DNA from: Neoarius graeffei
Taxonomy: Eukaryota > Chordata > Actinopteri > Siluriformes > Ariidae
Length of the DNA stretch: 64,000 bases
Assembly (NCBI RefSeq): GCF_027579695.1
Contig: NC_083586.1
Coordinates: 2,718,501 to 2,782,500 of the forward strand
Reading direction: 5' to 3'
In this document: piece by piece, positions 20,713-31,159 of the stretch
Layout: each line of letters opens with the position of its first letter
Numbering within the stretch: the first letter of the stretch is position 1
Made by a program: the position numbers and the translations under genes
Notes under the pieces: generated by a model
What the model was told of the DNA's origin: nothing
The model's database searches: none
What the model saw: the letters and a program-made list of their open reading frames with translations, nothing else

Positions 20713-20777
20713 GCTGAAATAGCTCAGTAGGGAGCGCATTAGACTGAAGGTCCCAGATTCAGTCCTGGGTTTCAGGA
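20713..20777 (+). pseudogene. tRNA-Phe pseudogene with shortened anticodon arm
   Basis: GCTGAAATAGCTCAGTAGGG, the GAA anticodon in GACTGAAGG, and a T arm with AGATTCAGTCC identify tRNA-Phe. About 8 nt of the 3' half of the anticodon stem and the variable region are missing, which destroys the stem. The B box is altered. Confidence 0.75.
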
Positions 20778-20842
20778 TTGATGGTTTGTGTACACCTTTG
20801 ACCAAGTGGGTGCTAATTTTTTTGCCAGAGCGAGGTCAGTAT

Positions 20843-21889
20843 CAGGGGCAATTCTAGCATCTGATCTTTGGGGGTGCTTAGCCCCCAGAGCTGACAGAGA
20901 CACCTGGCTTGAACGACAGTGTTTCCACGTTTATTCCGCATTTAAACTAGACAAGAAGACAAGACTAGACAAGACTAGACTTATGCAATGTTTTAACAGA
21001 AGCTGACCCAATAAACTATGATATCTACACATTTACAGCCACTGACACAAATATTTACATTATATTTTTAACTAAACAAGACCTACTACTGCATTTGTAA
21101 TGTTGGAGCTATTCATTTTGAACAGTGGTAATTGTTAATTAATGTATTATTGTGTATTGTGTAATAATAGTGTGTATTATTATGATTTTACATTAGTTTA
21201 CATTAGTTTATATTTTTTGTTATATTTGTTATATTTTGGTAGTGTTCTTTTGAAAATGTAGGCTATATCCAAACCACACTCACTGTCCCCCCAGACAATG
21301 ACCAGGGTTTGGATTTGTGAATGATAAGCAAACGTAAACGCTATGTTACATTAAATAAAACTGAGTAACACACGGTGGTCTAGCACCGTAGCACTTGTAC
21401 AGCTCTGCACAAAAGTATCTCGATATGGATGATAAATGTCATTTTTATCATTCTATTCATAGACCAGGGAACATCAATATTGCATTATGCATATTATTGT
21501 GTTGTGTTTAACAATTGTAATTCCAGTCCGTACCTTCACATCTCGCTATGCCAGTAATACTCAGGTGCTACTTCGAGTTCCTCATCGGCGTGGAATCCAG
21601 TTAAAAAAAAAAAACACCATGTCGTAGCAAGCACTCACGCAGACAGGCAACCCAATCGGAGGGGACGCAAGGAGGAGAGGTATTTTACTGCTCATAGAAC
21701 TATCACATAACAGGTGAATTCAAGAACACACACACGCCCGCGCACACATTCATTGCGCAGTGCGCAAGGGCGCTTATTTCTGAAAATTACGTCCAAAAGC
21801 AGTGTTTTTGAGGGTGCTGAGCTAGGAGGTGCTGAGCTCGTTTTTGGGGGTGCTTGAGCACCCCCAAAAATAAGCTAAACACGCCCCTG
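20843..21889. mobile_element. Non-autonomous hAT element
   Basis: 1047 bp with inverted ends CAGGGGC...TAGC and 8-bp target duplication GTCAGTAT (20835-20842 and 21890-21897), diagnostic of hAT. Subterminal GGGGGTGCT repeats occur at both ends. No transposase is encoded; the short frame 20788-21006 spans its edge and is incidental. Confidence 0.92.
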
Positions 21890-21941
21890 GTCAGTATATG
21901 GCAGTAATTTGATCGTAAAAACAATCTCACAGCTGCGTCTT

Positions 21942-22006
21942 GGTTCCATGGTGTAATGGCTAGCACTCTGAATCCAGGGGTCTGAGTTCAACTCTCAGTG
22001 GAACCT
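21942..22006 (+). pseudogene. tRNA-Gln pseudogene missing 7 nt of the anticodon arm
   Basis: GGTTCCATGGTGTAATGG at the start and GTGGAACC at the end pair as the tRNA-Gln acceptor stem. The middle reads GCACTCTGAATCCAG, where vertebrate tRNA-Gln has one extra CTCTGGA unit. Loss of that direct-repeat unit removes the anticodon stem and anticodon. Confidence 0.85.
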
Positions 22007-22242
22007 ATGAAGCTGTTGTTTGCACCTCTTGAAATAATATATTTCAACTGAAGGCTACTTTTGAGCAAGCTTGCATATCCCAAACCCTTTGTTTCCATCA
22101 GCATGGAACAAGTTCTCTTCAGGATAGGTATGGTCCACTTCTGCAATTTTGGATCTGAGGTTTATTCCAGTACCATCACAGCTTCAATGATATTGGGCAC
22201 TATAGGTCTGGATTTGGGTGCAACATGGTGGCTCGGGGAGTT
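22007..22242. other. Stretch without recognised features
   Basis: Unique-looking AT-rich sequence between the tRNA-Gln pseudogene and a V-SINE. I see nothing in it. Confidence 0.4.
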
Positions 22243-22592
22243 GGCAGTGGCATGGCGGTGTAGTGGTTAATGCTGTCACTTCACAGCCAGCATGTTCTGG
22301 GTTTGAGCCCAGTGGCTGATGGGGGCCTTTCTGTGTGGAGTATGCATGTTCTCCCTGTGCCTGTTTGGGTTTCCTCTGGGTGCTCTGTTTTCCCCTGCAG
22401 TCTAAAGACATGCAGGTTAGGTTAATTGGTGGGTCTAAATTGGCTGTAGGTGTGAATGGTTGTTTGTCTTTATGTGTTAGCCCTGTGATGATCTGGTGAC
22501 TTGTCCAGGGTGTACCCTGCCTCTTGCCCATAGTCAGCTGGGATAGGCCCCACCTTGCTTGCGACCCTGCACCAGATAAGTGGTTACAGGTA
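22243..22592 (+). repeat. V-SINE, diverged full-length copy
   Basis: tRNA-related head (GGCGGTGTAGTGGTTAATGC, GGGTTTGAGCCC), core (TTTCTGTGTGGAGTATGCAT), and 3' end (GGGATAGGCCCCACCTTGC, then GATAAGTGGTTACAGG). It is more diverged than the copy at 25227. Confidence 0.85.
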
Positions 22593-22596
22593 ATGG

Positions 22597-22683
22597 ATTT
22601 ATTTAATGTAACATAGCGTTTACGTTTGCTTATCATTCACAAATCCAAACCCTGGTCATTGTCTGGGGGGACAGTGAGTGTGG
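22597..22683 (-). repeat. Inverted fragment of the hAT element at 20843-21889
   Basis: Reverse complement of about 21278-21360 (CATAGCGTTTACGTTTGC ... ACAGTGAGTGTGG). An isolated internal piece without hAT ends. Confidence 0.8.
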
Positions 22684-22689
22684 TGGATG

Positions 22690-23380
22690 GATGGAAAGCA
22701 TAATTGGTTGTGCCCCTAGAACCAATTCAGAGTGATAACTGCCCATCAATGTTCAACTCACTTTGTTTGCTCACATGGCGTGATGGACCATCCATTGTAC
22801 CCTCTGTTGCCACATTGGATTGTGTGGGCTGGGCTGGGCTGTGAACGAGCTCAAGTTCTGATCAGATCCTGTGCACTTTAAATGAAAAACACTTGAGTCA
22901 GTCCCCTCAGAATGAAATAGTGGTCAACTGGTGAATTCTCACTATGGACTTTCTGGAAAAGCAGTCAGCTAATGACTGTATTATTTAGTGGTGAATAAGA
23001 GAAGAGAAAATACAAAGAAAAAGACCATCTATCTGTCTATCATACCCTAACAATGGCTACTACCTTCCTGGATCCTTTGGTAATTGCTATGTTTTGGAGT
23101 GGTTTTGAGTGATTCAAGCAACTAAAGATACATTTTAGAGTTTATGAAATTAAAGTTACTTTCAAAATGAAGCACAATTAGATGAATTGAAAAAGGAGCA
23201 CTGATTTTTAAGAGATTCATAAGTGCTTCTCTTTGAGGCAATCTCATGTGTGTATTTGAATTTCCTGCGTCCTGCAATCAGTTGAGTTACTGCATTTCAA
23301 TGACACATTCAGATACAAGGAATCGATTGACATTTTGCGAAACAACCAGAGAATCTCTTGTTTTGGCAACATTTCCCTCA
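22690..23380. other. Unassigned; contains an inverted copy of 26618-26675
   Basis: No gene seen. Positions about 22985-23035 (GTGAATAAGAGAAGA, AGACCATCT) match the reverse complement of 26618-26675, so the two tRNA-bearing stretches share flanking sequence. Confidence 0.5.
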
Positions 23381-23434
23381 ACAGAAAAAGGTTTCCCCTG
23401 CCCTGAAAACAACAGGACCTGTAAAGGAGGGAAC

Positions 23435-23508
23435 TGGCCAGTACAGGGATTTAACCTGTAACCTTGGCATTATTAGCACCACACTCTAACCAACTGAGCT
23501 AACTGGCC
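23435..23508 (-). tRNA. tRNA-Ile(AAT)-like gene, probably decayed
   Basis: Minus strand starts GGCCAGTTAGCTCAGTTGG. The acceptor stem GGCCAGT/ACTGGCC pairs perfectly, anticodon loop CTAATAA gives AAT, and the T stem ACAGG/CCTGT pairs. The B box reads GGTTAAATCC instead of GGTTCGAATCC, and one anticodon stem pair has become G-T. Pol III transcription is doubtful, but this is the best preserved tRNA in the window. Confidence 0.6.
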
Positions 23509-24004
23509 AAGGGAAAAAAAAAAACGTCATGACTGCTGAAGTGCTTCAGAAAATATTGATGAGGCAGTGACTTTTCCTTGAACAGACATCTTTTCTCTTG
23601 ATTATTGTTTTGAAGCCATCAGTTCGACCCACTCACATATTTACACAGGGGGATGAAAATCCCAACATCCAGTCTGAAAAACTTATTCTATCTACTGAGC
23701 AAAGTCAGCATGGATAGCTTTAACAATGTGAAAGAAGGATGCACACCTACTTCCCTTCTTCAACACGGTGGTCCAAAAGCCACCATGTGCTCTGAAGAAC
23801 CATGTCTCGCCAACCTCAACCTAATTGCTCTCACTGAACAATAAAGCAACATCTGCTTCCTGAAACATGTGTCACAAGAAGGAGAAGCAGGCCAAGGATC
23901 CCATGTCAGGAAAATAGGTTGTTTTAAAAGACTGGAGCCTTGAAGATCACCTAGGAAAAGGCTTCTTCCTGTCCTAAAAACAACACATCCAATAAAGGAT
24001 GGAA

Positions 24005-24021
24005 ATGGCCGGTACAGGGAT
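24005..24021 (-). pseudogene. 3' end remnant of a second tRNA-Ile
   Basis: TGGCCGGTACAGGGA plus upstream flank (23963-24004) repeats the sequence around 23389-23452, 574 bp away. Only the acceptor and part of the T arm remain. This indicates a former tandem tRNA-Ile unit. Confidence 0.6.
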
Positions 24022-24140
24022 GCTTGGATGCTTTTATGGCTGAGGACTACAGTTTACTGGCTAACTTTCAGACTGCAGTTGTCATGAACAGTTTTGCACT
24101 CAAGTTTCCATCAATGAACAATTTATAACATCAAGAAAAC
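24022..24140 (-). repeat. Interspersed repeat fragment, same family as 59050-59425
   Basis: Reverse complement of 59340-59420 (TTGATGGAAACTTGAGTGC, TGTAGTCCTCAGCC). Only the 3' part is present. Confidence 0.75.
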
Positions 24141-24384
24141 AGACTCAATGTTAAAAATTGTATAATCACACTATCTGTTATCACCCAAATGAGCTTCTTC
24201 AAAAAAAGCTTCTGCTCACAGTCTGACCATGGGCTGTGACCAGCAACCAAAATCAAATCAGGTTGCAAGATCTGGAAAGGATTTAGGTGCAAAGTTGCAC
24301 TTCATAAGTACAAACTGCCTTGGTATGAGCAGAGAAAATGCAATCATGATGAAATATTTCATGACTTCATCAGCAGATGACCAT

Positions 24385-24504
24385 TTGCAGATGGATCTTT
24401 GACTTTCTGACAGGCAGACCCCAGGTGGGGATAATCGGTAGCCACACTTCCTCCTCACTGATCCTGAACACAGGTGCGCCACTGGGCTGTGTGCTCAGTC
24501 CCCT
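24385..24504 (+). pseudogene. L2-like LINE RT fragment, part 1
   Basis: Encodes IFDFLTGRPQVG and the motif-B region GAPLGCVLSPL. The frame resumes at 26341 after a 1.83-kb inverted-repeat element. Upstream sequence (24141-24384) is not recognisably LINE. Confidence 0.75.
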
Positions 24505-25226
24505 CATTAGACAGGTCATGACAGGGGATAATCAGAAAAAATTTGGGGTCAGAATTTTTATTGTTGATTATAGTTCTGTAAACAATCCAGAATTTATTTA
24601 AATTTGGGGACAGTCAAAATTTTCAATATGGCCGCCAAAATCCAAGATGGCCGATTTTCGCTAAAACTTCTCATTTTTTCAAACAACAATTTATATTTTG
24701 CCATATTTTAACAGGGTATGGGGGCCTTATATGATTCCTGAACATTTTATAATATTGTATAATAATTATTAGGCCTATAGCAAAACTTAGTCATCAAATT
24801 TGTAATTGTGGAAATAGTTTCACTTTCACTTTAGGGTGAGCATGTGAGCATAGGGTGAGCAATGATAACAACATCTTTAATTAAGTTCAATGACATGGAC
24901 AGTCTGGGTCCTATAATGTTAGATAGCCTACCTGTGACAATTACGGCGTGAAGTGGACTTAAAGACGTTGCACAGTTTGCTATATATTGTCTAGTAAGGG
25001 CGAATTCGAAACTTTCCTCTAAGATATGCAATAGCAAGCATGTGCTACTCAACCACATGATAGTGATTTAAAAGGTAAGAAAGTATTATTAACATTGTAT
25101 ATGCCCAGATCTAGGTGGGGTTAGCTACCTGGGGGACCCTGGTCTGGAAATTTTTCATTTTCAGGCCTGTTCTCTTAGAGTTCTTTGTAGGCCTATAAAT
25201 AGGCTTGTACACATAGGTGTATATGT

Positions 25227-25587
25227 CTCTGTAGCCGCTTTATCCTTCTACAGGGTCGCAGGCAAGCTGGAGCCTATCCCAGCTGACTACGGGCGAAAGG
25301 CGGGGTACACCCTGGACAAGTCGCCAGGTCATCACAGGGCTGACACATAGACACAGACAACCATTCACACTCACATTCACACCTACGGTCAATTTAGAGT
25401 CACCAGTTAACCTAACCTGCATGTCTTTGGACTGTGGGGGAAACCGGAGCACCCGGAGGAAACCCACGCAGACACGGGGAGAACATGCAAACTCCACACA
25501 GAAAGGCCCTTGCCGGCCCCGGGGCTCGAACCCAGGACCTTCTTGCTGTGAGGCGACAGCGCTAACCACTACACCACCGTGCCGCCC
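25227..25587 (-). repeat. V-SINE, full length, with target duplication
   Basis: Complete copy in minus orientation with a 12-bp target duplication AGGTGTATATGT (25215-25226 and 25588-25599). Head GGGCGGCACGGTGGTGTAG, a Pol III B box (GGTTCGAGCCCC), the V-SINE core, and a LINE-related 3' end. The duplication shows LINE-machinery insertion. Confidence 0.95.
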
Positions 25588-25687
25588 AGGTGTATATGTA
25601 TGAAGTTAAAATTATATTAATCTAATAAGGTAAACATTTTTATTACATACTGATTTGTAGGCCTATCAATATTGCATTTTTGAGAGG

Positions 25688-26014
25688 GTGCATTTTCCAT
25701 GTTTCAGCAAAACAATGTTATCATCTGGACCATTTTTATCTCTGTCTCCTGAGGAGAAATGCTTACTCTGCAACTGTGAATTGTCTGGAAAGGATGTAAA
25801 ACCTATTCAGCAGACTGGCTTTCAGACCCTAATAGAGACTGCAAAACTGTGGTCTGAATGTGATGAAGGAGTTTGCAAAGATGAGCCATACAGGTCGTTC
25901 CATGGGGCATTGCATAGGCTATCTAACATTATAGGGCCCAGACTGTCCATGTCATTGAACTTAATTAAAGATGTTGTTATCATTGCTCACCCTATGCTCA
26001 CATGCTCACCCTAA
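25688..26014 (+). other. Unrecognised frame with paired cysteines inside the inverted-repeat element
   Basis: 109 codons. Residues 1-75 lie in the unique centre and the remainder runs into the inverted arm. It contains LSPEEKCLLCNCELSGKDV, with further Cys residues, a pattern seen in zinc-binding N-terminal exons of some transposon-encoded proteins. The arm-encoded part has an identical counterpart on the minus strand (24831-25058) because of the inverted repeat. Function unknown. Confidence 0.3.
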
Positions 26015-26340
26015 AGTGAAAGTGAAACTATTTCCACAATTACAAATTTGATGACTAAGTTTTGCTATAGGCCTAATAATTATTATACAATATTATAAAA
26101 TGTTCAGGAATCATATAAGGCCCCCATACCCTGTTAAAATATGGCAAAATATAAATTGTTGTTTGAAAAAATGAGAAGTTTTAGCGAAAATCGGCCATAT
26201 TGGATTTTGGCGGCCATATTGAAAATTTTGACTGTCCCCAAATTTAAATAAATTCTGGATTGTTTACAGAACTATAATCAACAATAAAAATTCTGACCCC
26301 AAATTTTTTCTGATTATCCCCTGTCATGACCTGTCTACAT

Positions 26341-26576
26341 GTACTCCTTGTTCGCCCACGACTGTACTGCTAAATACAGCGCCAACATCATCAACAAGTT
26401 TGCTGATGGCACAACCATCTTGGGCCTCCTTATAGACAACGATGAGATGGCATGCAGAGAGGAAGTGAAGGTGTTAGCCAGCTGGTGCCAGGACAACAAC
26501 CTCTCTCTCAACATCAGTAAAACTAAGGAGATGATAGTGGACTACAGGAGACAGCAAGGGAGGACACACTAGCCCA
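26341..26576 (+). pseudogene. L2-like LINE RT fragment, part 2
   Basis: Continues part 1: YSLFAHDCTAKYSANIINKF, then FADG where the catalytic motif FADD is expected, then WCQDNNLSLNISKTKE. The Asp-to-Gly change removes a catalytic residue. The C-terminal part continues after about 1 kb at 27560. Confidence 0.8.
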
Positions 26577-26691
26577 TCTAGTCGTAGACATTTTTAGGGT
26601 ATCATTTGTGACAAAATCACAGACAGATGGTCTTCTTCTTTGTATCTTCTCTTATTCACCACGAATAAAAATAATAATAATAAAAAAGCCT

Positions 26692-27460
26692 CAAGACAAG
26701 GAATGACACTTTCAGCCTTGACTTTGCTCCATTTTTGGCAACCGGTCAGGGATTAATGCATTGGACCTGAAATGCACTGGGGTTCTTTCAGTGCACGTTG
26801 AAGCCTGCCTTCATGGTGTTAGCTGGTGGTGTCAACTGACCCTTTTATAGTGTTTGCCAATGAATTTCACCAAGGGTGTCATCTATTTCATTTTCATTAC
26901 AGAACTTTGAAAATGAGAATGCTGTCAGATTTGTGGAAATCCCAGATTCACAAATGTGGTCCCAGAATATGTTCGGTGCAGTAGATTTGATACTATTTCC
27001 TCATCAAACGCATGCACTTCCCCCAGAACTGCTGGTAATTAGCAGAATAATAGAAGGAGGTGTGTTGGAAGAAGAGAAAATATAATAGAGGGCAGCACAA
27101 GTTGCTTGGAAACCATCCATGAAGGCAGAAAACCCTTTTGCCTTCTTACACTCACAGCTAATATACCCTCCCCATCAGGGAATCAAACCCTGGTCTTCTG
27201 CATGATAGGCAGAGATACCAGCCACTATACTAACGAGGACAAACATCACCACCTTGTATAGATCATGGACAGTTCTGAAAAACTAAAAAAAAAAAAAAAA
27301 ACAAGACAAGGAATGACCCTTTCAGCCTTGACCTTGCTCCATTTTGGCAATCACTCAGGGATTAATGCATTGGAACTGAAATGCACTGGGGTTCTTTTCA
27401 GTGCAAGTTGAACCCTGCCTTCAAGGTGTTAGCTGGTGGTGTCAACTGATGTTCGGTGCA
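26692..27460. repeat. Direct duplication flanking the tRNA-Asp pseudogene
   Basis: The sequence starting CAAGACAAGGAATGAC at 26692 is repeated at 27302, 610 bp away. The second copy lacks about 128 bp (corresponding to 26839-26966). This resembles a tandem tRNA-array unit. Confidence 0.75.
27168..27239 (-). pseudogene. tRNA-Asp-like gene with altered anticodon
   Basis: Minus strand TCCTCGTTAGTATAGTGGC, T arm CAGGGTTTGATTCCCTG and end GGGGAG identify tRNA-Asp. The anticodon loop reads CTATCAT, so GTC has become ATC. The A box and a near-consensus B box (GGTTTGATTCC) are retained and stems largely pair. Expression is uncertain. Confidence 0.7.
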
Positions 27461-27559
27461 GGAGATTTTATATTGTGTCTTTATTGACAGTTTGTCTCTG
27501 CTCAGAGAAATGCTGAAGATTGATTACTAAATTAAATAATAATGGGTCTTTTAGACAGT

Positions 27560-28010
27560 GCAGCGTGTTGTTCTGCGTGGCTTTTGACTCCCATCATGGA
27601 CCCCAAACACGGCACTGGCTGAAAAATGTCTTCAGAGGCTCCATTTCCTGAGGACTCTGAGGAAAGCAAAACTGCCTCAACAGCTGCTGCTGAACTTCGA
27701 TGGGTGCACACTGATCACGCACTGCACCACTCGGGCTGCACCTTGGAAGATAAGAAGACCCTGCAGCGCATGATAAAAACAGCTCAGCGTATCACAGGCA
27801 CTTCACTTCCATCACTGGAAGAAATCCATCACTCCCGGTGCACCTGCAGAGCCAAAAACATTATCAAGGACCCAACCCATCCTGGACACGGACTCTTTAG
27901 CCCCTGGAAAGCGCTACAGAACTCTGTACGCCCGCACAACCTGGCTGAGGAATAGTTTTTATCCCGTAGCTATCACACTACTGAACTCACAGCACTCACT
28001 GCCTCTGCCA
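27560..28010 (+). pseudogene. L2-like LINE C-terminus and start of 3' region
   Basis: Multiple frames give RTLRKAKLPQQLL, then TAQRITGTSLPSLEEI and RTLYARTTWLRNSFYPVAI, which correspond to the C-terminal domain of the LINE split above. Several frameshifts. The downstream AT-rich stretch to about 28260 may be its 3' UTR. Confidence 0.7.
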
Positions 28011-29163
28011 ACTAATCCACAGGTCTGAACAGCACACCTCCACTCACTCACTGCTGCTATACTACTGTGCAATACAGCCCATGGCATTTGACTGGTTCTG
28101 TATATTCTGTGCTGTATATTATTATATCAACACTTGTGCAATAACATACTAGTACAAAATTCCTCTATGTGCAATACTCATGCACTTTATCATATACATA
28201 ATCTTACTCCTTCATTTGTACATATTACCTCAATAATTCTGAACATCAGCACTATTTAATTTCTCCTAGGTTTGGTGAGAAAAGCAAATGCTAAACATCT
28301 TTTGCAATGCTCAGCTGTAATTGTAGAGGTACAGTTTTGGTTTACCTATGGTATTTTGGTCAAAACAGAGTGTACATGTATATACATTTACTGTAACAGA
28401 TTTGAAAAACGATAGGCTTTAACACACCATTTATTGTGAGCATTGTGTTTATGGAAGAGAAAAGGCCCAACTGGTGAAATAAGATTTCCCTGTAAATGAA
28501 ACTTGGAGTGTAAGAATGAGGTTAGTGTTGGCAAAAATGCAGCTAATTTTGAACTTTATAGATTCAGTATTAAATTTTGCATTTGAGAGAGCTGATAAAG
28601 TAAGGTCTGATATTTGTTATTGCATTCCTTTCTGTGCTGCTGCTGGTAACTTAAAGAAGTAAGTGGCATTTTAACAATGCTGGGTCATTTTAACTCAGTG
28701 AAAAGAGTTATGCATTTCACCTGGCAAGTTGGGTTACTTTAACAAGGCCATTAATTTAAATTTACATAATGGTTGGATTCTTATTTCAACCCAATATTTT
28801 GGTTATATTGAGTGCAATGCTGGGTTAAAATTACCAAATCAATGACTTGTTGTTTTTTTTTATTGGCTCCTTATTGTCCTTAATTAGTCATTAGCCTAAC
28901 CATTGTTTATTCAATGTTAATCATGGCTAATCTTTAATGATAAATTATTGTTGGTCACTATTAAATTAAACGTGTTCAATCTGTAAGTGTTTACAGCTAT
29001 ATTGGATATACAGCTATACTGGCCTGTACCAAATATTCTCATGATCTGACCAAATTGTGCAAGACATTACTTTCATTGTACTAGAATTTTTTCCCTCTCC
29101 TTTATTATCATCCAAACAAAACACGTCTTATTGTGATTTCCTATAGACCCTTTGCGCACAACC
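28011..29163. other. AT-rich stretch without recognised genes
   Basis: About 1.1 kb, possibly LINE 3' UTR at its start and unique intergenic sequence afterwards. No long frame, no RNA gene and no repeat unit seen. Confidence 0.5.
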
Positions 29164-29166
29164 TTA

Positions 29167-29470
29167 AGCCTAGGTCACAACCGGACGTACGATTTTTTGC
29201 CCGTGCAATTTTTGGCGTTTCCCAAATCGCTGCTTTTTTTTTTTGTTCATGGAGAAAGTCGCACGTTGGCCGTAAGTTTGTCTTGCAACCTGAAAACAAC
29301 ATAAGCGCCCGTAGAGTTTGTTTGACATGACAAAGAACCTCTGCGGCCGGTCTGCGGCCAGTCTACAGCTCGAAAATCAGCACGTTTCACACGCGCCCTC
29401 CATGCATTTCTTGCGTTATTTGCACGTAGACCGGCCGTAGGAGCACGTATGGCCGGTTGTGACCGAGGCA
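29167..29470. mobile_element. PIF/Harbinger-like MITE, copy 2
   Basis: Same family as 3116-3396, opposite orientation. TIR AGCCTAGGTCACAACCGG with TTA target duplication (29164-29166 and 29471-29473). Confidence 0.78.
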
Positions 29471-29550
29471 TTAGGCATCACGTGATAATTTCACCTGGGT
29501 GACAAACAAACACAGTCTTTTGTGCAAGCAAGGCCTGGTCTGTCTTCAAT

Positions 29551-29776
29551 ATGGTTCATTTTTGCCTTTTTTTTGGTTGTTCAAATCGTTCAAATCGAGA
29601 AATAGATAAAAAGGCTTATCATCTGCCTGCTATCAAGAAAAATGTGAAAGAGAAGCAAATGCTTCAAGAACAATGAAGAAATGAGTGGTTAAAAAGAATG
29701 CGACAAGAGGATCTAAGCCTGAAAACTCCAGAAAAGTTGGTGAATACCCATGTTTGTAGCAAGCATTTTATTTCAG
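29551..29776 (+). pseudogene. Orphan THAP-domain exon
   Basis: From ATG at 29551 the frame gives a start like a THAP zinc-finger exon: C-x4-C (CLFFGC) near the N-terminus, a Trp in NEWLKRM, and CSKHF near the end. It closes with TCAG followed by GTAAG at 29777, a good splice donor. A TGA interrupts it at about codon 45. THAP domains bind DNA and are found in P-element-like transposases and cellular regulators. No second exon was found, so origin and function are unknown. Confidence 0.6.
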
Positions 29777-30273
29777 GTAAGAACTTGGATTAAAAAATAA
29801 TAATAAAAATAGAAACTTGTAAATCAGTATGGAAGACTTTGCATAAGAATTTCATTTTATTTCTGTTCACATTCAGGTTAGCTTCTTCATGAAAGTGTTT
29901 GAATTTCTTAAAGGTGAACCAGCTTCCTTATTCGACAAGGAAAACCCAGATTGGGCAACAAGTGAACAACTCGTGCAAAAATTCACTTTTGTTTAATTGT
30001 ATTGATATAGTGCTTTGAGTGATGAATTGACATAAATGCAACACCAACAATTCAAGAGTTTCATCAATGACCACATTCAGATTCTGTTCAGGTAATGGTC
30101 ATATGCATCCTGTCTTTCATTTGTGATGTGATTTGCTGAACATATTGCTCATTTTGAGCATTTATTTGACATTTGAGCATTTACAAGACAGTACGTTCCT
30201 TTAGGAATATGCAGATTGGTGTGTGAGAAAATGACCCTGTGGCACTGAAGTAACATAGCTTGATATATTGATT
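29777..30273. other. Stretch after the THAP exon, nothing recognised
   Basis: AT-rich sequence with no supported gene or repeat. Confidence 0.4.
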
Positions 30274-30381
<108 letters not shown>

Positions 30382-30410
30382 ATTCCCAAGATAACATTTA
30401 CTGAAATAGC

Positions 30411-31150
30411 AGTAACACTTTATAATAACTATCCGTTATAACTAGTTATAACTAGCTAATAGATCATTAGTAAACTGTTAATTAATGAGTTATTAAGACT
30501 TAAGTGTTTAATTGTTAAGGATTTATAATGATGCCCTATAGATAGTTAATAGACCATTAATAAACTGTTAGTTAATGAGTTATAAATGACTTAACTGTAT
30601 ATTAATGATTTATACCTTTTAAACTAGTAATAGATCATGAATAAGCTATTAGTGAATTACTTACTAATGACTTGCCAAGTGTCAGTTAATAGTTTATATA
30701 TGTTATTGGATCGTTATTCTAAAGTTGCAACTAGTCCTCATTTATTAACTGTTAGTAAATGAGGAATAGTTGCAACTTTAGAATAACGTCCCAATTACAT
30801 ACATAAGCTAATAACTAATACTTAGCTAATATATTAACTCACACTTTACAGATCAGTTGTTAATAGTTTGTTAACCATCTACTAATACCAGTGAAACTTT
30901 GTAGAACGGCAAATGGGTGGAACAAGTTCAAGGTACAGAAATTTGATGTGATATTTAAAATATCAAATTTTTGTACCGCAACCTTGTTCCACCCAGAGGC
31001 TTTTCTGTGTACTGTATTTTACCAAAGACATACCATAGATGAAATGTTGAACATTGTGTTTAATGTATCGAAACACATACTGAGCCATCACATGGCAGAA
31101 CAGCAGTATACAACAGTATACAAACCCATGAGGTTTGGGTACTTTCTGTG
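30411..31150 (-). mobile_element. Internally deleted copy of the Merlin element at 53450-57755
   Basis: Matches the reverse complement of about 56999-57755, starting at the shared end GTAACACTTTATAATAAC. It keeps the long hairpin at 30915-30994 and the palindrome near 30712-30790. The transposase part is absent. A V-SINE is inserted just after its inner edge. Confidence 0.75.
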
Positions 31151-31159
31151 CAAGACATC

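Larger units (their letters stand above)
24508..26337. mobile_element. DNA element with 424-bp inverted ends
   Basis: Arms 24508-24931 and 25914-26337 are nearly identical inverted repeats that begin TAGACAGGTCATGACAGGGG. A 3-bp CAT follows each side (24505-24507 and 26338-26340), and the element splits an L2 LINE frame cleanly. The unique centre (24932-25913) holds a V-SINE and a short plus-strand frame. No transposase is recognised, so this is a non-autonomous element of uncertain superfamily. Confidence 0.85.

Noticed and set aside
23246-23461. Short plus-strand frame near the tRNA-Ile gene
   Set aside because: Runs into the tRNA on the opposite strand and has no recognisable motif or start context.
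24831-25058. 75-codon minus-strand gene
   Set aside because: Mirror copy of the end of 25688-26014, created by the inverted repeat arms.
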